A DNA stretch of 64,000 bases from an uncultured Clostridia bacterium (GCA_937921505.1 CAKZUB010000071.1:1-64000); one strand, 5' to 3'. Numbered from the stretch's first letter, positions 1 to 10,074 are shown. Translations and numbers: made by a program. The notes: generated by a model not told the origin, from the sequence alone.

Positions 1-854
1 TATATTACTTTGCCTATTAACTGCAGACTCTATGATAAATCAAAGACTAAGCTTGTGATTGCTGCTGAAATGATAGAAGAAGTTATGCCAGAACTCAGAG
101 ATTATCAAGTTATTGTTCTATGCGATGCTTGGTACACCAAAAAACCTTTTTTATCACGTATCCTAGCTTTTGATAATCTAGATGTGATTGGTGCTGTTCG
201 AGTAGATACAGCGGTTTATGATTTAGCACCTGAACCAACTGGCAAACGTGGTAGACCAGCGAAAAAAGGTAAGCGTATAGACTATAAAGACTTGAATTAT
301 ACTGAGCACGGTGATTTTAAAATAGCAAACCTAAAGTGTCTTACTAACCTTATATCAGAAGCTGTATATGCTACATTTACAACTACAAATACAGATACTT
401 TTTCATCTGTAAGGCTTTATATAAGCACCATTCCACTTGAAACGATTAGAAGTTTCTCAGTCAAAATGCCGGATGGTCTGGAAATGAATCATAAGCCACT
501 ACTAACAAATGTATTTAGTGTTTTTAGAATGCGCTGGCAGGTAGAGGTTATGTTTTATCAACAAAAAACGTTTTGGTCATTCGGTAATATATGGTAAGAA
601 GTAAAGTGGCTATAGAAAAGTACGCCCATTTAGCAGGGGTTACCTATGCACTTACTACATTATTACCATTTCTACATAGTGATTTCTCAGAATGGCAATT
701 TCAAAGCCCACAAGAAACAAAGTATAGTTTTGGTGAGAAATTACTTCACGAACTAATTATGGGCAATTTGTTGAAAACACTACAACTTGATAAAAATACA
801 AAAGCCATTTCCGCATTAGTTAAATACTTAAGCTCTAAGGATATTGCTAGTTAA
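1..854 (+). pseudogene. IS4-type transposase remnant, frameshifted, 5' end outside window
   Basis: The reading frame is open from the window edge to a stop at 597, and the protein continues in another frame from about 591 to 854. Frame 1 has CDAWY, resembling the DDE strand carrying the second catalytic Asp, and near its end an R-x3-E-x6-K arrangement (RWQVEVMFYQQK), the IS4-superfamily YREK signature. Frame 2 begins MVRSKVAIEKY, the expected continuation. Restoring one T at about 588-590 (AATATATGG to AATTATATGG) would join FGN to YMVRSK, so a one-base deletion is the likely lesion. It is therefore a dead element whose N-terminal part lies outside the window. The right IS end probably falls in 855-890, but I could not identify an inverted repeat. 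The exact IS family is uncertain. Confidence 0.8.
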
Positions 855-863
855 TTTTATTGT

Positions 864-1225
864 AAAGTGGTGTACCCCTACATAACCATAAGAAATATAT
901 TGTTTCTTATGAAAGCTCCTATCTAGTTCAACGAATTCTTGATGACAACGGACTAATCGGTGAACCCCGCAAAGAGATGTATACAGTTATAAGACATATC
1001 TTCTTTTATACAGAATCAAAAGGTTTAAAGTTAATCGATATTTCAGATGAACTGTTCATGGAATTTCTTACTACTGAAATGCCAACAACTAACAAACGTA
1101 TCATTGGAAGAACACTGAGGGGAATCCGCTATGTTTCTTCTTACTGTAAACGAGCAAAAACGCTGGTAATAAATTGTCATGTAGCATTTTCAAGGGTTTC
1201 AGACATATTAATAAAGTCAGCATAA
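864..1225 (+). pseudogene. Gene fragment, possibly tyrosine-recombinase N-terminal part
   Basis: This frame is open from just after a stop at about 861 to 1225 and has no upstream ribosome site. An internal ATG lies at 977. The translation (RILDDNGLIGEPRKE, then FFYTESKGLKLIDISDE) has the helical look of the SAM-like core-binding domain of phage-type integrases. No catalytic Arg-His-Arg-Tyr domain follows. It lies directly downstream of the IS remnant, so it may be a gene broken by that insertion. The assignment is inference from pattern only and it could be an unrelated fragment. Confidence 0.3.
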
Positions 1226-1330
1226 ACTTGTGGAATGCTTGGAAATATTAAGGTTTACAAACTTGGAAATAAATTTCCTGCGAAAACGCTCGCTTATAGT
1301 TTTTAAATAGAATTCTTCATTACGATAATT

Positions 1331-2383
1331 TTATAAGTTTTTATACATATATTTATAATAGCATTGATATTCTCCAGATACTATTGCCTCAATCCACTCA
1401 TTATTACTAATATACCACTGTATTGTTTCTTTAATTCCTTCTTCAAAAGTATAATAAGGCTGCCATCCCAATTCCTTTGTTATTTTGCTATTATCTATCG
1501 CATATCGTCTATCATGCCCAGGTCTATCTTGTATGTATTGAATAAGCTTTTCATCCTTTTGTAATTGTTTAATAATTAATCTTACAATTTCAATATTGCT
1601 TTTTTCATTATTTCCACCAATGTTATAAACTTCACCTAATTTACCTTTATTAAGCACTGCATCCAATGCACTACAATGATCTTTTACATGAAGCCAGTCT
1701 CTAATTTGCATACCATCTCCGTATACTGGTAATCTTTTTCTCTGTATGCAATTATTAATCATAAGAGGAATAAGCTTCTCAGGAAATTGATACGGTCCAT
1801 AATTATTTGAGCAACGAGTGATATTAATGGGCATACCAAAAGTTTTATAATAAGCTCTTACTATCAAATCTGCACTTGCTTTTGAAGCTGAATAAGGACT
1901 ATTAGGTGCCAGAGGCGTTGTTTCTGTAAATAAACCCTCTTTGCCTAACGTACCATATACTTCATCTGTAGACACTTGAATAAATTTTGTCCCTTTCTTA
2001 AAGGCTTTACAGTATTTATCTTCCGCCTTTACCTTCCAATGTTTCTTGGCCACATCTAATAAAGACTGAGTTCCTAAAATATTGGTTGTCACAAATATTT
2101 CTGGGTTATCTATACTGCGATCTACGTGTGATTCTGCTGCAAAGTTAATAACTGTATTAATGCCATGCTTAACAAATATTTCATCTAATAATCTACTATT
2201 CCTAATATCCCCTTTAATAAAAGTATAGTGCCTGTTGTCATATACGTCTGATAGATTCTCCAAATTCCCTGCATAGGTTAAATTGTCTAAATTGACTATG
2301 TTATAATCATATGTATTTAGCATATACTTGATAAAATTAGAGCCAATAAATCCAGCTCCTCCTGTAACTAATATATTATTCAT
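1331..2383 (-). CDS. rmlB: dTDP-glucose 4,6-dehydratase
   Basis: Extended short-chain dehydrogenase of about 350 residues that converts dTDP-glucose to dTDP-4-keto-6-deoxyglucose in the cytoplasm, using bound NAD+. The Rossmann motif [12 protein letters not shown] is at the N-terminus, with STDEVYG and the catalytic YSASK further on. The start is the ATG at 2383 (MNNILVTGG), preceded at close spacing by GGGAGGAGG; the frame is open further upstream but without such a site. It overlaps the end of rmlA by 8 bases. It is the last gene of the long minus-strand series, and no rmlC or rmlD follows. With the neighbouring aminotransferase this points to a 4-amino-4,6-dideoxyhexose rather than rhamnose. 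Confidence 0.93.
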   Translation of the reverse strand: MNNILVTGGAGFIGSNFIKYMLNTYDYNIVNLDNLTYAGNLENLSDVYDNRHYTFIKGDIRNSRLLDEIFVKHGINTVINFAAESHVDRSIDNPEIFVTTNILGTQSLLDVAKKHWKVKAEDKYCKAFKKGTKFIQVSTDEVYGTLGKEGLFTETTPLAPNSPYSASKASADLIVRAYYKTFGMPINITRCSNNYGPYQFPEKLIPLMINNCIQRKRLPVYGDGMQIRDWLHVKDHCSALDAVLNKGKLGEVYNIGGNNEKSNIEIVRLIIKQLQKDEKLIQYIQDRPGHDRRYAIDNSKITKELGWQPYYTFEEGIKETIQWYISNNEWIEAIVSGEYQCYYKYMYKNL

Positions 2384-3272
2384 ATGCCTCCTCCCTTCTT
2401 TCTTCATACTCATTGACAATACGCTTTAAATACTGTCCATACTCCGTTTTAAGCATAGGCTTTGCTAACTTAAGAATCTGCTGTTTATCTATATAACCTT
2501 TTCGAAATGCAATCTCTTCTAGACACGCTATATATAAGCCCTGCCTTTTTTGCACAGTTTGTACGAAATTACCGGCTTCAATTAACCCTTCATACGTTCC
2601 TGTATCTAACCACGCCATACCTCTTCCAAATAGCTCAACCTTTAGTTTATCTTTTTGTAAATACTGTTGATTAATAGAAGTAATTTCAAGTTCTCCACGT
2701 TTAGAAGGCTGTATTATTTTTGCTATATTGATGACATCATTATCATAAAAATAAAGTCCAGGGATAACGTAATTTGATTTTGGATAATTAGGTTTTTCTT
2801 CTAAACTTAGTACATTTCCCTCTCTATCAAATTCAACCACACCAAACTCGGAAGGGTTGTTTACACAATACCCAAATACTTTTGCCCCATCTTGCAAAGT
2901 GGCTGCTCTTTCTAAAACACTTCCAAACCCTCTTCCATAAAAAATATTATCTCCTAATATTAATGCAACTGAATCTTTTCCAATAAAGTCTTCTCCTATA
3001 ATAAAAGCCTCTGCAATACCTCTAGGCTCTTCTTGAATCTCATATTGAATACTTATGCCTAGCTCTTGCCCACTATTTAAAAGTTCTTTATACATAGGCA
3101 AATCTCTTGGCGTAGAAATAAGAAGAATCTCTGTTATTCCTGCTAGCATTAATGTTGAAAGCGGATAATAAATCATTGGTTTATCATATATAGGTAAAAC
3201 TTGCTTCGAAATACATTTAGTTATTGGATATAATCTGGTCCCTGAGCCTCCAGCTAAAATTATGCCCTTCAT
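2376..3272 (-). CDS. rmlA: Glucose-1-phosphate thymidylyltransferase
   Basis: Protein of about 298 residues that makes dTDP-glucose from dTTP and glucose-1-phosphate, the first step of the dTDP-sugar branch. The nucleotidyltransferase signature [14 protein letters not shown] opens the protein, and [17 protein letters not shown] and LGDNIFYG follow as in RmlA/RfbA. The start at 3272 (MKGIILAGG) is supported by GGGAGG seven bases upstream; seven earlier in-frame residues lack a site. It lies between the aminotransferase gene and rmlB, with which it overlaps by 8 bases, so the three are probably co-translated. Confidence 0.93.
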   Translation of the reverse strand: MKGIILAGGSGTRLYPITKCISKQVLPIYDKPMIYYPLSTLMLAGITEILLISTPRDLPMYKELLNSGQELGISIQYEIQEEPRGIAEAFIIGEDFIGKDSVALILGDNIFYGRGFGSVLERAATLQDGAKVFGYCVNNPSEFGVVEFDREGNVLSLEEKPNYPKSNYVIPGLYFYDNDVINIAKIIQPSKRGELEITSINQQYLQKDKLKVELFGRGMAWLDTGTYEGLIEAGNFVQTVQKRQGLYIACLEEIAFRKGYIDKQQILKLAKPMLKTEYGQYLKRIVNEYEERREEAYE

Positions 3273-3289
3273 AGGTTTTCCTCCCAAAA

Positions 3290-4423
3290 TCAACTTAGTT
3301 TAAAAAAATGTTTTATTGTGTTTGTTATGAATAGAATGTCCTCTTTCTTTAAACGGTAATACATTGGTAGTCTAAGTAACTTCTCACTCTCTCTAGTAGT
3401 GTAAGTATCCTCACCATGAAATCTACCATATCTCAAACCTGCAGGTGCAGAATGTAGGGGGATATAATGAAATACAGTCAATATGTTATTTTGTTTGAGG
3501 TGCTCAATAAGCTTTGTTCTTTCTTGAATATCTCTAACCTTTATATAATACATATGTGCGTTATGTATGCAGTCACTTGGAATAACAGGTCTTTTTATAT
3601 AGCCAAATTCTTCTAATTTCCCTAATTGTTGATGATAAGCATGCCAACTTGCTAAACGATTATCATTAATTTTTTCTGCCTCTTCTAATTGAGCAAATAA
3701 ATAAGCTGCGTTTAATTCACTCGGCAAATAAGATGATCCATAATCTACCCATGTGTATTTATCAACTTGTCCCCTAAAGAACTTGCTTCTATTGGTTCCT
3801 TTTTCCCTAATAATTTCAGCTCTTTCTATAGCATTTTCATCCTTAATTAATATAGCTCCTCCTTCACCCATGGAATAATTTTTGGTCTCATGAAAACTAT
3901 AACATCCAAAATCCCCTATGGTACCTAACGCTTGTCCTTTATATGTGGACATAACTCCTTGGGCTGCATCTTCTATTACATGTAAACGATATTTTTTAGC
4001 AGTCTCTAAAATCTGACCCATTTCACAAGCTACTCCAGCATAATGTACTGGAACAATAGCTCTTGTTCTATCAGTAATAGCGTCTTCTATTAAATCTTCG
4101 TTTATATTCATAGTATCTGGTCTAATATCAACAAATACAATCTTTGCCCCTCGCATAACAAAAGCATTTGCTGTGGATACAAATGTAAAAGATGGCATAA
4201 TCACCTCATCCCCATGTTTAATATCTGCTAATATTGCTGAAATTTCTAATGCATGCGTACATGAAGTAGTCAGTAAAGTCTTTGTAATATGAAATTTATT
4301 TTCTATCCACTCATTACACTGCTTAGTAAAAATACCATCTCCACAAATTTTGTTGTTTTGTATAGCTTGTTTAATATATTCTATTTCTTTTCCTAAATGT
4401 GGTGGTACATTGAAATTAATCAT
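3290..4423 (-). CDS. wecE: dTDP-4-keto-6-deoxyhexose aminotransferase (WecE/RffA-like)
   Basis: PLP-dependent DegT/DnrJ/EryC1 sugar aminotransferase of 377 residues. TTSCTHALE binds the cofactor phosphate, VIEDAAQG carries the PLP-facing Asp, and the Schiff-base lysine is K181 in [15 protein letters not shown]. Overall it resembles WecE/RffA, which aminates dTDP-4-keto-6-deoxyglucose at C4. rmlA and rmlB directly downstream make that substrate, and the GNAT gene upstream could acetylate the product, giving dTDP-Fuc4NAc or dTDP-Qui4NAc. The sequence does not settle which epimer is made. The ATG at 4423 is preceded by AGGAG. Specificity is inferred from context. Confidence 0.85.
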   Translation of the reverse strand: MINFNVPPHLGKEIEYIKQAIQNNKICGDGIFTKQCNEWIENKFHITKTLLTTSCTHALEISAILADIKHGDEVIMPSFTFVSTANAFVMRGAKIVFVDIRPDTMNINEDLIEDAITDRTRAIVPVHYAGVACEMGQILETAKKYRLHVIEDAAQGVMSTYKGQALGTIGDFGCYSFHETKNYSMGEGGAILIKDENAIERAEIIREKGTNRSKFFRGQVDKYTWVDYGSSYLPSELNAAYLFAQLEEAEKINDNRLASWHAYHQQLGKLEEFGYIKRPVIPSDCIHNAHMYYIKVRDIQERTKLIEHLKQNNILTVFHYIPLHSAPAGLRYGRFHGEDTYTTRESEKLLRLPMYYRLKKEDILFITNTIKHFFKLS

Positions 4424-4472
4424 ATTCTTACTCCTGACATAGATTTCTTTAACTATTAAGTCTCTAACTATT

Positions 4473-5000
4473 CTATACTACGTTAATATAAGGATTTAAC
4501 ATTCCCATAAAAATAACATCTTCATAATGATCATTTATCCTAACATCTTGTTTAAATACTCCCTCTTCAACAAAACCTGCTTTTTCATAAGCATGAATAG
4601 CAGATAAATTATTGCCCAGTACTCTAAGGAAAATCTTATTGAGTTTTAACGTCTTGAATCCATACGATAAGATTAAGCTTGTTGCTTGATAACCATAGCC
4701 TTTCCCCAAAAACTGACTCTCTCCAATAAAAATGCCAAATTCTGCTTTGCTATGTTGCATGCTAATATCTCTTAAATACACTGTTCCTATCGCTTCTTGA
4801 TAAATTTTATCTACAATAATAAATTGAGAGACTTTACCAGTACCTACTTGCTCTACAAGCCATTTCGTATGTGATTTTTCAGTTAGTTCTTCTTGCCAAA
4901 TAAATCTTTTTCTAACCTCTTCTGTATTACGCCACTTCAAAATATTGGGAGTATCTTCATGCTGAATAGGTCTTAAAATTATGTATTCATTTTCCAACAC
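4473..5000 (-). CDS. GNAT acetyltransferase, probably for the amino sugar
   Basis: GNAT-fold protein of 175 residues of the RimJ/RimL type, the group that also includes PseH and WecD-like sugar N-acetyltransferases. The acetyl-CoA loop is visible as GESQFLGKGYGYQA (about residues 93-106), and NNLSAIHAYEKAGFVEEG is the usual C-terminal GNAT motif. It starts at a GTG (5000) after AGAGGTG. It sits between a glycosyltransferase gene and the wecE-rmlA-rmlB set, so acetylation of a dTDP-4-amino sugar is the simplest role. Protein N-terminal acetylation, as by RimJ, is the alternative. The substrate is inferred. Confidence 0.75.
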   Translation of the reverse strand: MLENEYIILRPIQHEDTPNILKWRNTEEVRKRFIWQEELTEKSHTKWLVEQVGTGKVSQFIIVDKIYQEAIGTVYLRDISMQHSKAEFGIFIGESQFLGKGYGYQATSLILSYGFKTLKLNKIFLRVLGNNLSAIHAYEKAGFVEEGVFKQDVRINDHYEDVIFMGMLNPYINVV

Positions 5001-5049
5001 TATAAATCACCTCTGTATTTCTCATTTATACACTTTAAATTTCATTTTC

Positions 5050-6534
5050 TTATTGACTAAAAATATGTTTAAAAAGCTTTTCCCATGTATTACCCTTATA
5101 AGCTTCATATGTCGCTTTAATTTCATTTTCTGCTTGTTGATATACATTCTGATTCCTAATCATATTATCAACAAGTTTTCCTAATTCCGTATAGTTTTTT
5201 ACTTTTAAACTATCTGGTAAGTATGCAGATACATCTCCAAAATCTCTAGATACAATAGGTATACTATTTTGTATGGCTGCATATCCCCCATATCCTCCGC
5301 CTTGTCTATATGGATTTAAGAATAAATTCGTTAAGCCTACAGCTTGAATCAAATTACTTCTATAACCTATACTATAAAGTCTATCATAGATTGTCTGGTC
5401 TACTTCCGATTTTAAGTTTTCCTTATCATAATCACCAATGAAAACTATTCCTGCATTTGGATTCTCAACTAATATTCTTTCACAAAGATGTATAAATTCT
5501 TTTGTAATTTCTACACCTAACCGATTACCTACGACTGATATTAAAAAATCTTGTTGTGGTAAGCCCAAACTCTCTCTAGTATTGATTTCATTTGTAATAT
5601 CTTCTAAATCAGATACACTAAAGGGTACTTCTATCTTTTGTTGTGTTTCGCTTAACTTATATTGAACTGGTTGTTTTGTGGGGGTCATATTGATAAGATA
5701 TCTCGCACATGATCTAGGTGTTAACTTCGTTAAACCACATATATAAACATCTGTAAAACAATTACATAAATCAGCCAATATATTATCACCACCTACGCCA
5801 ATGACCATTTGAGGATTGATATCATTTATGCTTTTAACCATACCTATTATTCTACTGATGACATCTATTTCATTTTTTTCCTCATAACCTATTCCACATC
5901 TTGTTATACCTACTTTGCTTAAAGTAACTTCTAATAATTTGTCGGTATATTTAATATAATTTGCTGTAAAAGGTCTATAAAACAAACACTCCTCTTGAAT
6001 AGGCAATAATGTTGAATTGTATATATAAACTTCATTGATATTTCCAAATTTATTATCTAGTGCTTTAACCATGTTTAATAATACTTTTGTAGGCGAATGT
6101 TGATAACCTAAAAATTGATCTGTAATAAATACAACTCTATTCTTATTACGATTTTCCTTATTTATATACTTATATTGTTTCATGTCACAAATTTTAGAAA
6201 TTTTATCCAATATATGATAATAAATTTTTTCACTTACTTGCCAAGGGATTTCTCCTCTAAATTTTAGTCCCAATAATTGCCTATAAATATATAGTTTTAC
6301 TTCAATATCTATTTCATCACCTAAACACACTTTTTCTAACGCTCTAAAGGCTTTTTCACTTTGTTTTTTTAGCATATAAAAGGAGAGTGAATATGTAATA
6401 TCATTTAATACTTCTTTGCCTGCACAAGCTATCACTTGTAATATGTCTTGGCTAACTAATCGCTCACAAAACTCGAAAAACTTTTTATCTCCTAAATTCT
6501 TTATTTCTTCAACAATCAAACTATTATCCTGCAT
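5050..6534 (-). CDS. Putative GT-B glycosyltransferase of the glycosylation island
   Basis: Protein of 494 residues with an all-helical N-terminal third (about 1-130) and a two-lobed region resembling GT-B glycosyltransferases. GVGGDNILADLC lies in the first lobe. In the second, ISVVGNRLG, AGIVFIGDYDKENL and FLNPYRQGGGYGGYAAIQNS are arranged like the nucleotide-sugar binding part of GT4/GT41-type enzymes, with a glycine-rich loop before the helix that contacts the donor. I do not recognise a characterised orthologue. Its place between legF and the dTDP-amino-sugar genes suggests it adds a sugar to flagellin or to the first glycan. Donor and acceptor are unknown. An ATG at 6534 follows GGAAGGATAG. 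Confidence 0.65.
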   Translation of the reverse strand: MQDNSLIVEEIKNLGDKKFFEFCERLVSQDILQVIACAGKEVLNDITYSLSFYMLKKQSEKAFRALEKVCLGDEIDIEVKLYIYRQLLGLKFRGEIPWQVSEKIYYHILDKISKICDMKQYKYINKENRNKNRVVFITDQFLGYQHSPTKVLLNMVKALDNKFGNINEVYIYNSTLLPIQEECLFYRPFTANYIKYTDKLLEVTLSKVGITRCGIGYEEKNEIDVISRIIGMVKSINDINPQMVIGVGGDNILADLCNCFTDVYICGLTKLTPRSCARYLINMTPTKQPVQYKLSETQQKIEVPFSVSDLEDITNEINTRESLGLPQQDFLISVVGNRLGVEITKEFIHLCERILVENPNAGIVFIGDYDKENLKSEVDQTIYDRLYSIGYRSNLIQAVGLTNLFLNPYRQGGGYGGYAAIQNSIPIVSRDFGDVSAYLPDSLKVKNYTELGKLVDNMIRNQNVYQQAENEIKATYEAYKGNTWEKLFKHIFSQ

Positions 6535-6541
6535 ATTTACA

Positions 6542-7267
6542 CTATCCTTCCATCAAGTAGTTAGTCAATGTCATCTCTTGTTTCAGCAAGTATTCAGCAA
6601 ACATAAAATCATTTAGGTCATCAATATCTATTGAGTTTGTTTTTTTCATTATATAGGCATAAGACTTATGACTATAAAAATATCTATATTTATTAAAATA
6701 AGCCACATCACTTAAGTAAATCGCACCGTTTAAGCGGTAATATGGTTCTATATCTTGCCTTCTACTGCCTTTTATATTATTTAAAAACCCATCTAACTTA
6801 TGATCTGTATCCAGTTGCTTCGTAAAAATAGGTGAATGTTCACATTCACATACACTGACAATAACATTAGCATTCTTTTCTAGTAGTAAATCTATACTTT
6901 TTATAATATCCTCTTCATTTCTAAGAGGAGACGTAGGTTGTAAAAGCATAAAACAATCATATGTTTTCCCCTGTTCTTTGAGCTTATCCAAAGCATGAAG
7001 TATAACTTCTGTTGAGGTGGTCGTATCTGTAGCTAAGGAATCAGGTCTTAAAAAAGGAATGCTGGCACCATATTGAAGAGCTACTTCTGCATACTGCTTA
7101 GAGTCAGTGGATACAACAATGTCCTCAAAAATTTTTGACTTTTGTGCTGCTTTAATTGTATAAGCTATTAAAGGCTTCCCATTCAAAAGCTTTATATTTT
7201 TATCTTTCAAGCCCCTTGATCCACTTCTTGCTGGAATAATTGCTAAAATCCTTTTTCCTCTATACAT
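6542..7267 (-). CDS. legF: CMP-nonulosonate (legionaminate) cytidylyltransferase
   Basis: Protein of 241 residues of the NeuA/PseF/LegF family, which activates nonulosonic acids with CTP to CMP-sugars. The CTP-binding motif IPARSGSRGLKDKNI is at residues 11-25, and FMLLQPTSPLRN is the conserved second motif. The cluster contains a LegB-C-H-G-I set with PtmE, so CMP-legionaminic acid is the likely product and the protein the likely donor supply for Maf. It lies 14 bases after legG and 7 bases before the glycosyltransferase gene. The family is certain; legionaminate specificity is inferred from neighbours. Confidence 0.88.
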   Translation of the reverse strand: MYRGKRILAIIPARSGSRGLKDKNIKLLNGKPLIAYTIKAAQKSKIFEDIVVSTDSKQYAEVALQYGASIPFLRPDSLATDTTTSTEVILHALDKLKEQGKTYDCFMLLQPTSPLRNEEDIIKSIDLLLEKNANVIVSVCECEHSPIFTKQLDTDHKLDGFLNNIKGSRRQDIEPYYRLNGAIYLSDVAYFNKYRYFYSHKSYAYIMKKTNSIDIDDLNDFMFAEYLLKQEMTLTNYLMEG

Positions 7268-7281
7268 GTTCTCACCTACTT

Positions 7282-8439
7282 TTATCTATCATAAAATTTC
7301 TTTTTTAAACTATGACCTTCTAAAAGGTATTTTTTAATACTCTTTATCACCTGGCTACTTGTTTGTTTGCCCTCATAAGGATTATGAGAAGCTAATACAA
7401 TGGCCTCAAATTCTTCGCTCAGTGCATAGGTAAGTGCTTTTAAAATAGCTGCTTCACCCTCTTTGCAATCAAGAACTGTACCACTTCTTACTCTGCCTTT
7501 TTGTCTATCTCCAATATTCACAACAGGCTTATTAAAGGAAGGCGCTTCAATAATACCACTGGAAGAGTTTCCTATAACTACCTTGCAATATTTGAGGGCA
7601 CTTAAATAGCCTATTTGTCCCATTGATGCAAAAGCAATTGCCCTTTGTGGATACCGATCAACAAAGGTATCAATCATTTGATTAATACTTCTTCCCTCTG
7701 CATCTGCATTTGCTTTTGTAAAAATAAGCTTCAATTGTTTAAAGCTCCCTAACACATTAAGCAGATTTTGAAATTGTTTCTTAGTGCTATTATTTTCAAT
7801 TGTAACAGGATGAAATGTAATAAGCGCATAGTCCTCTGAAATATCAAACTCAAGCATTTTTTGAAGTTCTTCTTGACTAAGTAATTTGATTGTCTTGATA
7901 TTTTCTACCCCTAGAGCGCCTACATTGTATACATGTTCTGAATTTTCTCCAAGTTGTATAACCCGCTTGCGGTACACCTCTGTACTTGTAAAATGAAGAT
8001 GGCTCATTTTCGTAATGGCATGCCTGATGGCATCATCAATAGCCCCTTCTGTCAATTCTCCACCATGTAAATGGCTTATAGGAATTCTTGCCACTAAGGC
8101 TGCTGTTGCTGCTGCCAGAATTTCAAATCTGTCTCCTAAGAGTATAATCATATCTGGCAGGAGTCTTTCATAAGCATCTGCAAATCCTATCATTCCCATA
8201 CCAATAGACTTGGTTACTCCTGTTTGTGTATCAGCACTTAATAAACACTCTATTTTTGCATCTATTTCATACTCATCTTGTTGTATTTGTTTATAAGTTA
8301 GTCCAAATTCAGGAGATAAGTGCATTCCTGTAGCTATTACTTGTAAAATTAATTCTTGATCTTGCTTAATTTTTTCCATTAAAGGTTGTAATAGGCCGTA
8401 TTCCGCCCTTGAACCTGTTACAACACATATCTTTTTCAT
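7282..8439 (-). CDS. legG: Hydrolysing UDP-sugar 2-epimerase (NeuC/LegG family)
   Basis: Protein of 385 residues that hydrolyses and epimerises a nucleotide-activated 2-acetamido sugar, releasing the manno-configured free sugar. VTGSRAEYGLLQPLM opens the protein, followed by LLGDRFE, HLHGGELTEGAIDDAIRHAI, and late in the sequence GNSSSGIIEAPSF, all typical of the NeuC type. In legionaminate synthesis the substrate is NDP-2,4-diacetamido-bacillosamine and the product goes to LegI. The start ATG overlaps the legI stop by four bases (ATGA), indicating coupled translation. NeuC for sialic acid is the alternative, but the bacillosamine genes next to it favour LegG. Confidence 0.88.
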   Translation of the reverse strand: MKKICVVTGSRAEYGLLQPLMEKIKQDQELILQVIATGMHLSPEFGLTYKQIQQDEYEIDAKIECLLSADTQTGVTKSIGMGMIGFADAYERLLPDMIILLGDRFEILAAATAALVARIPISHLHGGELTEGAIDDAIRHAITKMSHLHFTSTEVYRKRVIQLGENSEHVYNVGALGVENIKTIKLLSQEELQKMLEFDISEDYALITFHPVTIENNSTKKQFQNLLNVLGSFKQLKLIFTKANADAEGRSINQMIDTFVDRYPQRAIAFASMGQIGYLSALKYCKVVIGNSSSGIIEAPSFNKPVVNIGDRQKGRVRSGTVLDCKEGEAAILKALTYALSEEFEAIVLASHNPYEGKQTSSQVIKSIKKYLLEGHSLKKKFYDR

Positions 8440-9434
8440 AATACTATCAGCTCATCTTCCTCGTAATCTTTTGTTGCAATCTGATCTATTACTTCATCCC
8501 ATTTCATTGGACTGATGCCATTGCCAGATCTTTTTGCAGTGATATTTTCCTCTGTAAAGGATTGTCCTTTTACTATATTAGTTTTTGCTACGATACTTTT
8601 TCTGGCAATCTGCTTGTTTTTCTCTTCTGATGGGCTGACCTGTTTTACTCCATCTCCCATAGCTAATTCTATATTTCTTATGGCTTTAACCATTTCTTGA
8701 AGTTCTTTAGGTTCAAGGCTTGCTTTATGATCAGGCCCTTTCATATTTTTATCTAAGGTAAAGTGCTTTTCAATCACTGTCGCACCAAGAGCTACTGCAG
8801 CTATTGCCACTTCTATTCCCTGTGTATGATCAGAATATCCCACTGGCACATTAAACGCCTTTTTAAGCGTTAACATAGCTGATAAATTAACGTCTTTCAT
8901 AGGTGTTGGATATTCAGTATTACAATGTAATACTGTGACATCTTTTGCGCCCATTTGCCTTAAAACTCTTAGTGCATCTTCAACCTCTTTCAAAGTACTC
9001 ATTCCTGTAGATAAAATTACTGCTTTCTCTGATGCTCCTATTTTCCTAAGATAAGGAAGATTGGTTATTTCTCCTGACGGAATTTTAAAAAGAGGCAGAT
9101 TTATTTCATCTAGAAACGCTATACTCTCTAAATCAAAACCCGTTGATAAAAACATAATTCTTTTCTTATCACAATACTCTATCAACTCTAGATGCATATT
9201 CTTACTTAATTCAAGCTTCTTAAGCATTTCAAATTGTGTTTCTTGATTTGGGGTATTGTTTTGTTGATAGTATGCCTTTCTCGCATCTTTAGAAACAAGA
9301 TTTTCTGTAATAAAAGTTTGAAACTTAATTGCATCTACCCCTGCCTCAGCTGCTGCATCAACCAACTTTTTGGCTATAATTATATTACCATTGTGATTTA
9401 CCCCTGCTTCTGCTATAATGAAAACTTTATTCAA
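8436..9434 (-). CDS. legI: N-acylneuraminate/legionaminate synthase
   Basis: Protein of about 332 residues that condenses phosphoenolpyruvate with a 6-deoxy manno-sugar to give the nine-carbon acid. The N-terminal TIM barrel starts FIIAEAGVNHNG and contains KFQTF, LSTGM and GYSDHTQG; the C-terminal SAF (antifreeze-like) domain begins near SIVAKTNIVKG. I place the start at the TTG at 9434 (MNKVFIIAEAG) because AAGGAGG lies nine bases before it. The longer frame to 9464 would run into legH. With this start the gene overlaps the legH stop by eight bases. Legionaminate rather than sialate specificity is inferred from the cluster. Confidence 0.88.
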   Translation of the reverse strand: MNKVFIIAEAGVNHNGNIIIAKKLVDAAAEAGVDAIKFQTFITENLVSKDARKAYYQQNNTPNQETQFEMLKKLELSKNMHLELIEYCDKKRIMFLSTGFDLESIAFLDEINLPLFKIPSGEITNLPYLRKIGASEKAVILSTGMSTLKEVEDALRVLRQMGAKDVTVLHCNTEYPTPMKDVNLSAMLTLKKAFNVPVGYSDHTQGIEVAIAAVALGATVIEKHFTLDKNMKGPDHKASLEPKELQEMVKAIRNIELAMGDGVKQVSPSEEKNKQIARKSIVAKTNIVKGQSFTEENITAKRSGNGISPMKWDEVIDQIATKDYEEDELIVL

Positions 9435-10074
9435 ATCGTGATACCTCCTTACAAGGGTTACCATAGGCTTTAATGTTATCCGAAATAGACCTTAACACAA
9501 CACTTCCAGCTCCAATCAAACACCGTGAGCCAACTGTTATATTCTGGATAATAGTTGCATTTGCTCCTATATGCGTTTTAGTCCCTATTTTAACTTGTCC
9601 ACACAAAGTCGCTCCAGAAGCTATATGCACAAAATCACAAATTTCACATTCATGTTCAATAATGGCTCCCGTGTTAATAATACAGTTATGCCCTATCCTT
9701 GCCTCTGAGCCTATAATAGCGCCTTTGCCAATATAATTTCCATTACCTAGTTGTATATTTTTTGCTAGCACTGCACTTTGATCAATAACGTTTGGAAATT
9801 GATAACCTAACTGGCTCAGTCTACTATAAATGGTTATGCGAACTTTAGGATCTCCTACACTACCTATACCCATAAAAGCATTTTTGATCCCTTCACTATA
9901 ATAGCGTTCTGCATCACTATCTTGTCCTATTACAGGAATATTATCCACGCTATCTCCTAACTTAAGACCATTATCTAATATTCCAATAATTTTAAAATCA
10001 TAACTTGACTTCATAGAATCAATAATACTTTTGGCATGACCGCCGCCACCTATAAGCAGCATCGTCTTTTTCAT
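9427..10074 (-). CDS. legH: Sugar N-acetyltransferase, left-handed beta-helix (LegH/PglD family)
   Basis: Protein of about 215 residues. An N-terminal PglD-type nucleotide-sugar binding domain (LLIGGGGHAKSIIDS) is followed by hexapeptide repeats of the left-handed beta-helix type (GNYIGKGAIIG, IGHNCIINTGAIIEH, IGTKTHIGANATI). IEHECEICDFVHIASGA contains the histidine pattern seen in PglD-like acetyltransferases. It should acetylate the C4 amine made by LegC, giving the diacetamido trideoxy sugar. The start at 10074 (MKKTMLLIGGGG) follows GGGGATAGG; ten extra residues upstream have no support. Confidence 0.85.
   Translation of the reverse strand: MKKTMLLIGGGGHAKSIIDSMKSSYDFKIIGILDNGLKLGDSVDNIPVIGQDSDAERYYSEGIKNAFMGIGSVGDPKVRITIYSRLSQLGYQFPNVIDQSAVLAKNIQLGNGNYIGKGAIIGSEARIGHNCIINTGAIIEHECEICDFVHIASGATLCGQVKIGTKTHIGANATIIQNITVGSRCLIGAGSVVLRSISDNIKAYGNPCKEVSRFE

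Noticed and set aside
1331..3272. Complete dTDP-rhamnose pathway
   Set aside because: rmlC and rmlD are absent and a WecE-type aminotransferase is adjacent.
8436..9434. Sialic acid (Neu5Ac) pathway instead of legionaminic acid
   Set aside because: NeuB/NeuC/NeuA alone would allow it, but the adjacent dehydratase, aminotransferase, PglD-type acetyltransferase and PtmE-like gene make the 6-deoxy diamino sugar needed for legionaminate.
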